From assembly GCA_030549495.1 (NCBI GenBank), contig JAUIRK010000693.1:177470-241469 (forward strand): a stretch of DNA of 64,000 bases, written 5' to 3'. Below the pieces are notes generated by a model. It was given only the letters and a program-made list of their open reading frames with translations. It ran no database searches and was not told where the DNA came from. Positions 12,241 through 24,000 of this stretch are shown here, piece after piece; positions within the stretch are counted from its first letter, which is position 1; each line of letters starts with the position of its first letter. The stretch is from Nectonema munidae (lineage: Eukaryota > Nematomorpha > Nectonematoida > Nectonematidae). A program made the translations under genes and the position numbers.

Positions 12241-13560
12241 GGTTTTATCTTTAGAATCTTTGTGTTTAAATTGCAGTTGTTGGAGGCTCTTTGCCAGAAC
12301 ATCTCTTCTACATCGTTTTCATACATTTTTAGCATATGCATCTACAGCAAGCTTAGGTCAATCATTGATAACACAATAGTTGTAAGCTTATTTCTATACT
12401 TTTTCATTCTTCATTTTGTGTTTTAACGTTACTTCTAGCATCATTTTCAACATGTTCGTTTTTATTATTGCTAGTTTTATTTAATAATTCTTTTTCCACC
12501 TACAACATGGTTGGTATAAATAACGTGGTAAATATTTGCCTTAAACTCCTCCGGTATTTTTGTTTTTTTAACGTTTTTCTATTTATCCCGCAAGGCGCTG
12601 ACTCTCGCCTGAACTTCTTTTTACACCATCCTTTATGACTAATTCCTGAACCAAGAAATTCACCTAATTCAGTTAGTTTTCAGGGGTACCCTTGCTAATA
12701 ACGATTTTTTTATTTTTTTTATTACATCTCATTTTTTTGTTTTATTCTTGCTGATTTTCTGTATATATTTTTCCATATCTTTTTTCTACAACCCTTATAT
12801 TTGCTTTAGTTCTTCGAAACTTTTAACGATAATAGCTATATCATCTGCAAAAATAAACTCATTTTTTTAAGTGTTTTAACAAAAAGTTCATGTGGACTCA
12901 AAACTGAAGCTTTATTTAGACAATTTTTATTTTCACTCTTTTGATATTTCTTCAATTGTTTTCATAGTAGTTTTTGATCCATAATAGGTCTCAATCACAA
13001 TTCTTATTAATCTTTCAAGTATACCTCTTTTCCTCATGCACAAGAGATTTAAAATTTTAATTTTAATGAGCTTCATTTCATATTCAATTTGAGCAAATAA
13101 TTTGTTTGAGTATTATGCTAAAATTCATTTTTTTTAACTTACTTAGTATTTATTTAACTTATTTTGTTTTATTTGTGTATATTTAGGTGTTTTTGAGTAA
13201 AAACACTCCCCTGATTTTTCTATATCAATAAAACCACAAAACAAATCAAGAGTGCCATGTTATTCTTATCTTGATCTGTTGTCTTATAATAAAAATATCA
13301 TATTCTGCTTTCTTCTATATGCTTACAATAAAAAAGGATTTTTGATGTTTTATCTTTGATAATATCAACCTTTCCTATTTTTTCTATTTTATATTTGTTT
13401 CCTTTTTGTAATCCTATTTATCTTTTTTCTTCTTCCTTTTTGTTTAGCTCCTTGTAAGTCTTTCGTGTTTCTTCTTCTCTGGGAATAACCCTTTTCTTTT
13501 CTCCCTCTTTCTTTTTTCTGTTATATTCTTCCTTCTCTGCCTCAAGCAAATTTTTCCCAC
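12240..13560 (-). pseudogene. Decayed LINE reverse transcriptase fragment
   Basis: Read on the minus strand, the stretch near 12815-12860 gives NEFIFADDIAII, the reverse-transcriptase catalytic FADD box. Upstream on the same strand (12880-13050) frames give RGILERLIRIVIETYYGSKT and a GSVLSP-like motif, as in non-LTR reverse transcriptases. Stops and frame changes are frequent, so it is long dead. I cannot assign a clade with confidence. Confidence 0.65.
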
Positions 13561-14984
13561 TTTTTAAAGGACATATTCTTTTTTTGAGTGTTTGTCCTAT
13601 ATCTTATCTTTGTTTTTTTTTCAAAACAAGAACAAATTTGTTAACTTTGAGGTCCTTTGGATATATTCCTATTGAAATAGAGAGATTTATGCCTTCTGTA
13701 ATTTGATAGCAGACGTGATGATTGATCAATTTATTATGATTAATAGAAATACCAAATATATCTTTTATATCTATTGTTCTTCATCACGCCGATAATTGAG
13801 AAAATTTCACCAAGATTTGTAAGTTTAAAGGAAAATATTCCATTATGAGAATAAGTCAGTGGTTGATGATAACGGATTAGTGAATATTTAGCCAGGCAAA
13901 TGGAGTTATATTCTAAAATTATTTTAAAAACAATACAAACAATATCATATTTAATGTTATTTGATTATTGTTATGCAGTGTAATTGATTTTGATTCCTTT
14001 ATCAATTTTACCATTATGTTTTTTACAAATAAAAAAAATCAAACAAAAATTCGTTTTATATTCAAAAGTCATATTAGGTTTTAAAAAATTTGAAAGAACT
14101 ATTTTAAGTAAGGAAGTAGCTAAAATTAAAATTTTTTGAGTTTTTAAATTTATTTTGCTTTTCTCTACTATCGCTTCAGTTCGGGATAGATTCGAGATTA
14201 TCCTACCCCTCTTTTTTTTATTGTAAGCGTTAAATATAGAAAATAAACCATTGATCATAAACTATTTAGAAAATTTTGCAATAATTTTCTAGAAAACTTG
14301 CTAAAAATTCTAATCATAAATCTTTTATAATAACTATCTCTCCATATTTTATTTCTTTATAATTATTTCCAATTGGGCATATTTGATATCCGCTAAGGGA
14401 TTACCTATATTATAAAGAATAGTTAATTTTTTTTCTTTTGTTTTTTTTACTTTTCCAACTCAAGTCTTAATTTTTAAAATTTATAAAATTTAAATATTTT
14501 TTCAGTGTAAAATTGATAATTTGTAAACATTTTAGCTTATATATCTGATTCTCTCTTGAATGATCCTCTTGATATTATTGTATACTTTTATGGTACGTCT
14601 TTTCTGCCTCAAGAAAAAGTCCTCATGGCGGGATTGGCATAAAAAAAATTTCGGCGATGAAAAAAATAAATAGATTACTTATTAGTTTGTATCTAATTAT
14701 TAAATAAATATCTAATTAAAGTGAGATTTTCTGAATAAGTATAATGGTCAATGTCCATACTCAACTTGTCACGCAAAACGTCAAAATAACATCTGTGGAT
14801 GGATGTTACCCCTAAAACTAAATAAAACTGATTAAAGCGCATTATTTGGAAGAAGAAAACTGTGCATGTCCTGTCTGATAAAACAAATGTATATTTTAAA
14901 CAACATCTACATAAATGCATACATGTATAGAAAAAATTTTCTTGTAGTTTGTTTAATTTAAACTCCATTATATAGGACAAGTAA
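13561..14984. other. Intergenic, nothing recognised
   Basis: AT-rich sequence with open frames of no recognisable family. The left part may include more of the neighbouring LINE fossil. Confidence 0.4.
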
Positions 14985-15229
14985 AAGGAAAACTTTGGGC
15001 TTTGTTAAGAGATTTATTACGAAACTTTATATATTTGGGTAGTCTTAAAACCACCTTCAGTATTATCACCGTAGGAAAACGAAAAGTGTATTAACAACTA
15101 GAAGCTTGCGAGGAAATGAAGAGTGGTAGGAATGCACTTTTTGTTTTCCTACGCTGATAATACTGAAGAAGGTGGTTTCAAGACTACAGAAATATATAAA
15201 GTTTCGTAAGTGCCTTAAGTTTTCCCTTA
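14985..15229. mobile_element. Foldback MITE with ~95-bp inverted repeats
   Basis: The left arm (about 14985-15093) and right arm (about 15131-15229) are near reverse complements, both containing ACGAAACTTTATATATTT, AACCACCTTC and AGTATTATCA. A ~40-bp loop lies between. No coding sequence is present. A transcript through it would form a long hairpin. Superfamily undetermined. Confidence 0.8.
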
Positions 15230-15700
15230 ATTTTTCTTATGTGTAAATATATATACCGAACGTTGAAAATGTTAAAATATTTTGGGTATCAAGAGAGAGG
15301 ATACATTTGAACCTATGTAGTAACTCCATATGAATTAAATAAATTATAAAATGTATTTGAAAGATGATATAGAATTTAAGGAGGCGTGTTAAATTAATAA
15401 AATTAGTTATAATTAGGGACAACAACAGTTGACCTATAAATCCTTCAAAAAATGACGCAACGGCTTCAAAAAGTTGTTTTTTTTTTATAAAAAAATTGAT
15501 TTGAAAATTATTCTATATTAACTTTTCCCAATTATTAATATTAGTATTGTAAAATATGTAATATTTTAAGTATACTTTTTGAAAAGGCGCGATCTTTAGA
15601 CAAAAGCTTTTTAAAAGCACTTGAATTTGTCATTCCCTATCTGTTGCCTGTGTTAGAGATCATATATATATATATATATATATAATATATATACATTATA
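15230..15700. other. AT-rich, TA microsatellite at 15663-15684
   Basis: Nothing gene-like is seen. A perfect TA run at about 15663-15684 directly precedes a pogo-type terminus. Confidence 0.5.
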
Positions 15701-15800
15701 CAGTCAACCCCCAGTATTCGCGAGGGGAGAAGGAAGGGGGGGGGGGTAGGTTCTAAGACTAACCGCGAATAATGAAAATCCGCGAATACTTATAACCTTT
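15701..15800. mobile_element. Pogo/Tigger-type MITE end (fragment)
   Basis: After a TA dinucleotide the sequence reads CAGTCAACCCCCAGTATTCG, then repeats of CGCGAAT, as in Tigger/pogo termini. I do not find the matching right end, so only one end is claimed. Confidence 0.5.
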
Positions 15801-16240
15801 CTGAAAGTAACTTGTGGCTAATTATTTCGATTGTATGTAGAAATTCCATACGTTTTAGACTATTAATTTGAACATTTTAGCATCTTTTAACCCATTTTAC
15901 AACTTTATTTTGATATTATATACTCAAACTTCTCTATACGAAAATGTTAAGTTCTTCTCTTTTATATAAACCTTAAAAAATTACTTACAGAGTTGCCAAA
16001 AATTGTACAAAAATGGAATAAAAATTATGCTCATAACAAAAAAATTAAAAACCTGATTACATGGCTTTCTCATGTAAGAAAAATTTTTTTAACATTAAAT
16101 TTGAAAACATTTGTAGCTAAGATAATAAAATGAAGTAATTACACAAATTTTATTTATACAAATAAAGTTAACTAAAAAAAATAACAAAAATTAGCAAAAC
16201 TTTAAAATAAGATATTATGAAAATAGAGGATTGGTTATAT
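15801..16240. other. AT-rich, nothing recognised
   Basis: Possibly the interior of the pogo-type MITE that begins at 15701, but no matching terminus was found. Confidence 0.35.
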
Positions 16241-16330
16241 CCAGTAGTGGGATTCAGCCGCTTCGCACTGGTTCGTTAGAACCGTTTCACTGAATTTTGT
16301 GAGTTGGGCGAACGTCACTAGTAGAAACTA
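16241..16330. mobile_element. hAT-type MITE terminus (fragment)
   Basis: It reads CAGTAGTGGGATTCAGCCG then CTGGTTCGTTAGAACCG, resembling hAT termini of the CAGTGGTGGGATTCA kind. The opposite end was not located. Confidence 0.45.
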
Positions 16331-16635
16331 ATGATTAATTTTATTAAATATTTGAAAAACAAAGATCCACATTGTTGATTAACGATTTATTTATTTATTC
16401 ATTTTCAATCATTTTACTTTTGATACGAATTAGCTTTCCTTTTAATGCTCAAACTTTTTAGCTTAAAATGCGAAGATATTGATCATTTTAATTTTCAAAG
16501 TTTATAATTAAGTGTGCCAGGTATGAAGTAAAGCAAATTAATATACGTTGAAAAACGACAAAACAAAAATTCTTAGACTTTTTAGATAGGAACAAAAAAA
16601 TAGCATAACACACACGATTATACGACTAAATTTAC

Positions 16636-17017
16636 GCTAGTCCCAAGATAACTTGACCAAAACAGCTTGTCCCAAAATAGCTAGTATACCAAAATAGTTG
16701 TTTCGACTAGAAAAAATTAGGTTTGGAAGAGCACGAGCATAATTTGTTTTCTACAATAAAAAACATTTTATATTTATTAATTTGTTTTTATAACAGAAAT
16801 ATTCATATTCATTATAAAAATAATGTGAGACATTCAAATGATGTATTTTGAATTTTACAAGAATAATGGGAAATTGGTGTTTTGGTACACTATTTTAAAG
16901 CCAGCTATTTTTGAACTAGATATTTTGTATACTAGCTATTATGGAACTAGCTATTTTGGTATACTAGTTATTTTGGAACTAGCTGTTTTGAACAAGCTAT
17001 TTTAAAACTAGCTGGTT
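16636..17017. mobile_element. Foldback element built from a ~17-bp motif
   Basis: The left arm 16636-16710, reversed, matches the right arm 16941-17013 over ~70 bp. Both arms consist of iterated ACTAGCTATTTTGG-type units, and the right arm has extra copies from about 16877. There is no coding content. Confidence 0.75.
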
Positions 17018-17513
17018 TAGGTTTCACCCAACACAGACACACCAAACCACTATATCTACAAGCAGCACACACAAGACTTAGAATTTTTTTAGTTGCTTAC
17101 ACACACAATACTAACGCGAAAAATTCAGCCAAACCAAAAGTTTCATCTGCCTAAAGAGACCGTTCCACGGCTGTAGGCTGTTCACTAGGGTGGATAGAAT
17201 TTCAACTTTTTTCTCTGATTAGAAATGGGTAGTGCTAAAACTTCAAAAATTTTGTTAAAATAATTTTTCTCTGAAATGATTTCTTCCACGGCCGCAAGCC
17301 ATGAAAAGTCGTGAAATTTTAACCCTAAGACATGTAATTTTGCATTGGCGGTAGTATTTTAATAAGATGTTTTAAGGTAGTGTTTTAAAGAGATGTTTTA
17401 AGATTTTACAGCCTGGAGGAAAAAGGCTAATAAGTATACGATTACGATATGCATGTTTTTCTGTTTAGATTTTCAATCCTACAAAAAGTTTTGGTTTTAC
17501 ATAAAGTTTTTAA
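17018..17513 (+). promoter_or_regulatory. GCNA upstream region
   Basis: This 0.5 kb between the foldback element and the GCNA start codon should hold the 5' UTR and promoter. No specific core promoter motif can be supported by eye; assignment is by position only. Confidence 0.35.
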
Positions 17514-18018
17514 ATGGATAAAGAAAATTTTGAACCTGGTCGATTTTCTAACTGCTTGAATAAGTTGACCTTGGATAATCTTGATACCTTCGAATTATTC
17601 GAAGGAAAAAATTCTTATTCCGTTAAATCCGAAGAAGTTCCGGAAAATAACGACGATGATGATGATGATGATGATTTTATTTCAAGATCATACATTTCCA
17701 ATTCTTGTCTCAGTACTGATGATGATGTGACTTCTTTGCTCAATTGTCAGCAAAATACTCCTGTAAATAATGATAATAGTAAAAGCTACAACAATAACAA
17801 AGACGAAAAAACACCAACAACTCACTTCTCCACCTTAAAAATAGGGGCAAGTTCTACTAAGAAAAAGTTCTTATCACGTAAAGTTGCTGAAAACAATTTT
17901 TTCTCAAACTCCTCCACTAGTGTACAGAAGGAAGAAAATGAGATGCAATATTTGCAAGATCGTGATAATCCTTTTTTAAGCTTGCCCTCTAAAAATTGCA
18001 ATAAATATCAGGACAGAG
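17514..18018 (+). CDS. GCNA: GCNA exon 1
   Basis: The ATG starts MDKENFEPGRFSNCLNKLTL. The exon encodes 168 residues including an eight-Asp run followed by FISRS. The donor is GAG/GTATTT, ending with one base of a Gly codon. Reading past the donor gives an unrelated tail to a stop at 18125. Confidence 0.85.
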
Positions 18019-21000
18019 GTATTTCTTTATTTTCAACTCCTTATAAGGTCCAGCCTTTTGAAAAGTATTCGACTGCTCTTCTTTTTCGAGATTTGAGTTT
18101 TTATACCATTTTTAGCTTTATTTAGTTCCTTTGCAATTCTATTTTTTAGAGCATCAATTTTACACAATGTCAAATATTACTGTGAATTTTATTATTTGCA
18201 CAAGAGTTGTTTATTCTTATCAATTTTCCATGTCAAAATATGTGATTTAGTTTACTTGATTAAGTGATTTTATGTCTTCAAAAGTTAAAAATAACTTGTC
18301 GAATTTTTCATGAGCATCACAGTAAGAAGGAATTCAATTTTTCTTGAATTTTGACATCAAGTGGTAACATTTTCTGTATTTTAATTTGTGTCAAAATATA
18401 CGAACTAATTGTGTACATTTTTTTGACTTCTATTAATTGCATATTTTTCTAGCAATGATATATCCTGGGCTTTGAATAGAGTTAGTAGAATATTTTGATT
18501 CAAAAAGTTTAACTTCTTCGGGTTTTTATTTCAGCTTCTTTCCATTACTTTTTGATATTTTAATAAATATATTCCAAAGTCAAAAGCATCAGCAATAGAG
18601 TGAGAAAAAGAAGTAAAGGATATCACCTCGTTTGTTTATGAATGTTTTGGTCAAAGCAGCTTTGTAGCTTTGAGTGGTATTTAGCCTATGAAGTAGAAAC
18701 AACCGATCTCAGGAATATTATTATAGGCCATAAGAATGGAATACATCAACATTTTTAATCTCATAAATAGTAATAATAAATCTTTCTCAATCGTGTTTTC
18801 CTCGATTGCTTCAAGTCTTAGGTGGGATCCTAAAAGATTCTTCAAATGAATTTACCTTTTACATATTATCTTCTATTACCACACATCACACTTTTCAGAA
18901 TTTAACATAATGGGCAAATGATGCACCCTACTATATATAGCTATCGCATAATGAAATTATCGGGCATGTGAAAAAACAATGATTTGCTGTCCAATTTTTC
19001 AGAGTTAATGTAATACCACAAAATTATTGCCACTGTTACTCAAATATTTTACCAAAAGTATTAAATGCTTAATTTTAAAAAATGTTAATCTTTTTATCTT
19101 TTTCATAATATTAATTTTTATGCATGAGGAATTTAGTAAATTTATCGTTATGTCATCTCCCTTAGAAATGGCGAATTTTTTCACCTTTCAATGCGACGTG
19201 GGAAAAATATGGTGTATATTTTTCTTACTTTTTAAAACAAAGTTTTCTACAGCTTCAAATTTCAAAAAAGAACTTTGAAAGATTTGCTGATAAAAAAGCT
19301 AGAAGAGTCTTTTTCTAAAAGAGTGTATGTAATTGCTTCTCTTAATGTTAAAAGTAAAACAATAAAAGTTTCCATATTGCCTTTAAATGTTCTTATACCA
19401 ATCATTAAATGTCAATTTTTGGGGTTTGTATGTGTTTTTATTTATATGAAATATAAACACCGATAAATTTTACTTTGTAGAGTCGGGGCCCGGCTATCAG
19501 ATTTCTAATTGGGCCCCGCAATTCATAGCACCGGCCATGATTACATACATAATATATAATATACAATTACACATTCATCAGTTAGTGTTGTCGTATGTAT
19601 GTGTATTCGTATTATTATTACAAACTTTTCGACTAACAAAAGAAAGAACGAATCCAACTAATAAATAAATAAATAAACAATAAATGAACTCACTTTTTTT
19701 ATAATTTGAAATTAATTTAAAAAAAAAATAAATTTTTTTTCTTTTTTCATTAATTATTTAGGCGAGGCAAATTTTTTCAATTCAACTTTCCTTGGAAATC
19801 CAGAATCTACCAACATCTCCACTTTTTTCCCCTCAATCACTGAAAAATATGAAACAACGTGTGAAATTGAAGAATCAAATGAACTAGATTATAAATTAGT
19901 TAAAGAAACAAATTCTGATGCATACTCCAACATAACGAGTAGTGAAAGATTTTCCCCATCCCAAACAAACAACCTTTCAAACGTCAATCATTCAGAAGAT
20001 AAACTGAATATCAGCGAGAGATCCAATGATATCTCAGATCAAGGAGAGGATGAAAAATCAAGTGCAGAGCTTTGGAAAACTCCTCCTATGAACAAAAATG
20101 CTTTAAGTGGTAAAACGACAGAGAACGAAGAGGATCACGAACACGCTGCTGAAAATGAAGATTGTGAAGAAGAAGAAGAAGAAGATGATGATGATGATGA
20201 TGATGATGATTTCATAGATATCGTGAAAGAAAAGAAAAAGATTTTGGTTGTGACGCCTATCAAAGTTTCGATTAAGAAGGATGCAGTAGATTCGAATTTG
20301 AAGAAAAACATTCTGAAGCAGATACAGCAAAATTTTGCCAATTTGGATATTCGCATTTCGCACGGATCTACCTTTGCATGCGCTTCTGCTAGCAAGGAGA
20401 ATTTTAGGATGGCAGAACGATTTTTGTATGAGCGCAATTTGAAGAGAGGAAAAGTCACCAAGTTGCTCTTTGCTAGTTTCAGTGATACTGATGTAATAGG
20501 TACGGATGATGGGCCTACAACAATTCGTTCGAAACCCTTTTCTAAGAACTCCCGTAACGATTTCAAGAGTGCAGAAGAGTTCGATTCCATTTTTTCATCA
20601 GATGAAAGTTGTGATGATGAAAATAATCGGAATGTCAAAGACAGAGAGATTGGTTTCCAGAAACATCCACTTCTATCTTCCATATCGTCATCATCTTCAT
20701 CTCAAGATGAAGAAGATATTGGGCGAATTTTTGAAAAGTTGAGAATCTCTTCGAAAAAGGATTCAATGAGAGAATGTTCACCCCGGAAGACGATGACAGA
20801 CTTTGTTGTTGATTCACACTCCGATGCAGATGAAGATACCTACAATTCGCCTTCCTTCTACCGAAATATTGAGAACAGTGCCAAGAAAGTAGGGATGATT
20901 TTTTCATTTATTTAAAATTAATAACAAAATTGAGAAGTTAAACACTCTTTGTAAAGATATTTACTTTTACATTTCACATTTTTAGATATACCTTCTTTAG

Positions 21001-24000
21001 ATTAGCGATTGTTTGCCTTTTAGGAAAAGTGAACTGATTTATCAAAAAAAATTCTAAAATCACTTTTTAGGTTGTGTTTGTAGCAGTGTCATCCAAATTA
21101 CGGTCCTTTGTAATATCAATTGTTGCCCGTGGTCTTTTTTGAATCTTTTGAAATAAGGTAATGCAAAGCCAGACACGATGATAGTCTAATGTCACTTATG
21201 AACTGCACTTTACGTAAGTTATTCAAAGTACACTTTTTTTACCCTATCTTTTTAGAAATAGTGATGTTTTATTTAAAAATATTAATTAAATTAATCTTGT
21301 TATTTTTAACGGTAGCTGACTAGTTTTATAATAAATAAATAATGAAGTTAAATTAGTAAAATACAAAATGTGGTCCAAAGTCTTTTTTTAGTGCAGCACG
21401 CTTCAAAAAAGCTTCGACAACCCTGCTTCATAACAAATGACAACACTTTTCGTCCTAAATTAAAGTAGCAAATAAATTCAAAAAAGAATACACCATTACG
21501 ACGATGCAAGAGAAATAACAATCTAAAGAAGACGAGATTATCGTTTTTGTCTTTAGCAGGGTCTTCGCTTCATTCTTCCAGAGTTTTCTATTCTTACAAT
21601 ACTTGATTTTAACATTTTTATATCCTTGTTCACAACTTCTTTTTCTTTGCTCTATCACTTTTTGCAGCCTCCGCATATTTTAACCTTTTCAACCAGCAAT
21701 CATCATCACTTTTTTCTGTTTCTCTTAGCTGATAAATTTGGAGCGAGAATTGTTCTGCTTCTCAAGGAAAGAGTGCATAACTTTGAATTTTGTTCTTTTA
21801 TGAAATATACTGTAAAAATTTTTAAATGGACAAATCCTTAAAAAATGCATAATTTTGACGTGAAAACTTTAAACATGAAAAATAACTTCAAGCATTAAAA
21901 TATCTAATGAATATAAATATCATTGGAGACTCTACGTTCCCACCAATAATCTATCGCCTACAAATTGTTAATTTTTTGTTAATTTTTTATTTATTCATTT
22001 ATTTAATAAAAAAAAGGGAAGAATAAGAATAATAACATACAGCATGGTGGATCAAACCAAATAGGTTATTGTCACACCTATAAACAAATAATAGAATACC
22101 ATTTTCTGTTAATGTCAATCAAAATGAAATTTTGTGACAATTGTTTAATACATATATATATATAGCCCCTCCTCTCCACCCTTAATCGAGATATTTCGCT
22201 TCTGCTATAAATTATCCAAAGATAATTTTATCTAAAAAGTTAAAAAATAAACGAATTTTCATTTTTTTTTTTAAATTTGTTTAAATAATACAAAGTAATT
22301 ATTCAAATATATTGTATCGCAAATCTGTGGAGAAAAGAAGCTATAAAAGTGTGAGTATTTTTGTATGCATATTTGTGCTATATCACAATGTTAAAGATGT
22401 TTTGATACTTTTTGATCCTTTTTCTCCCATAATGCGTTTCCCTTTATTTTTCTTCAAGTCATTTCCTTCTTCAAGAGAACAATTCACAACTCCAGTGCGA
22501 AAGATCAAAAATCTTGTTAAATGCGCCACTGAGAAGCCGAGAGTCAAATACATCAAAGGTATTTTTCCATTTTTCATTGAAAATTAAATAAGACAACAAC
22601 AAGGAATTGAAAAAATTAATGTGAGTTAGTTCTAGTTGGTGCCAATTGATTTATCAATTTAGTTTGAAAATCGTAAATTGTCCAAAATTTTGGAATATGC
22701 TATCTTTTTTTTTTTGAAATTTCTATTTTTTTAAGAAATTTTTTGGAGGGGAGATAGAATGAAATTTTCTATCTTTTCAGATTTTACCCTTTGCGAATCG
22801 ATTTGAGATCGATTGCCTTCTTCATGGTTTTTCTGATAAAGATCAACGATTTTTATTGCGTTAGCCTTGAAAAGAAGAAAGCATAAGTCGGATTATACAT
22901 AAAATTGGGAATATTAAAAAAAGAAGAAAAAGTTGATAAATATTTGCATACGTTTAGAAGCCATGAATAAATATAAATCGTTCGTTGATTTTAAACCCTT
23001 ATAACACTCAATTCAACGTTAACATAAAAATACCTTGTCGTTATCGTTATCATTAATTTCAAAATTTTTACTTCGTATATATAATAAGGGTGGACCGAAT
23101 AGTCTAGCTGGACGGATACCCTGCCGGATAATGACGATTATTCGGTTTTCGGCATCCACATCGGATACTTTTCGTATCCGCCCTGATAAACCCGATAATT
23201 AAAAAACCAAAATAAACAATTACCTTGAAAGAGACAGGAATAATATCTGATTAAAAATTAAAGAGAAGTATATTTGTGGCAGAACAATTTTTATCCAATG
23301 ACAAATAGAAAGTGTATATATAGGATCATGTTGCACAAAATGAAGCAGCACCTGAAATTTATCGTGAAAATTTTCTAGCAGAGGAAACAGGAGCAGCTCT
23401 CATCCTTTGGGTAACAGTGCTGTGCATTTTCCTTCCAAAAATTTTGCCGTATTCCCAAAAGAAACGCTCAGAGTACACTGATGATGCCGGTGTGTTCATG
23501 TATTTTATAGCTAGCAATTTCAGCAGTGGAAACTTTTCTTTCTGCTTCCAGTACTGCAGTGGACATTTTTTTCATTCGAACAGTGGAGTGCGGAGGTAGA
23601 GCTCCATTTCACTGGCTGCCTCATCTGCGATAGGGATTGTTATATTCGCCTCTTCTTATGATCTAGCAATTTCTTGAAAGCAGGCCACAAAGTCATCCTC
23701 GCTTCTACCTCCAGGTACTTCGTCACTTGGTCAACCGAGGTCAGCAGCTTCATCAATTGTCTCCGCACTATCAGTATGAAGGCTGTGGTGCTGGAATAGT
23801 TCGTCAATGAGCAACGTTTTCTCATGTACCTTGTGGTTCAGAAATTGTACTTTGAAGAGTGGCTCAAGTACTGTCGGTAGAACATATGGCCGAGTCCTCA
23901 TGATGAAGCACAGAAGGACCTAGCACGGAGCGCAGACAGAAGTCTCTGCTCGGTCATTCTTACCAGGGTGCTTACATTTGGGATAACAGTGGAGATAGGG

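Noticed and set aside
20103-20683. Minus-strand open frames opposite GCNA exon 2
   Set aside because: Shadows of the acidic coding sequence, where GAT and GAA codons leave the reverse strand open.
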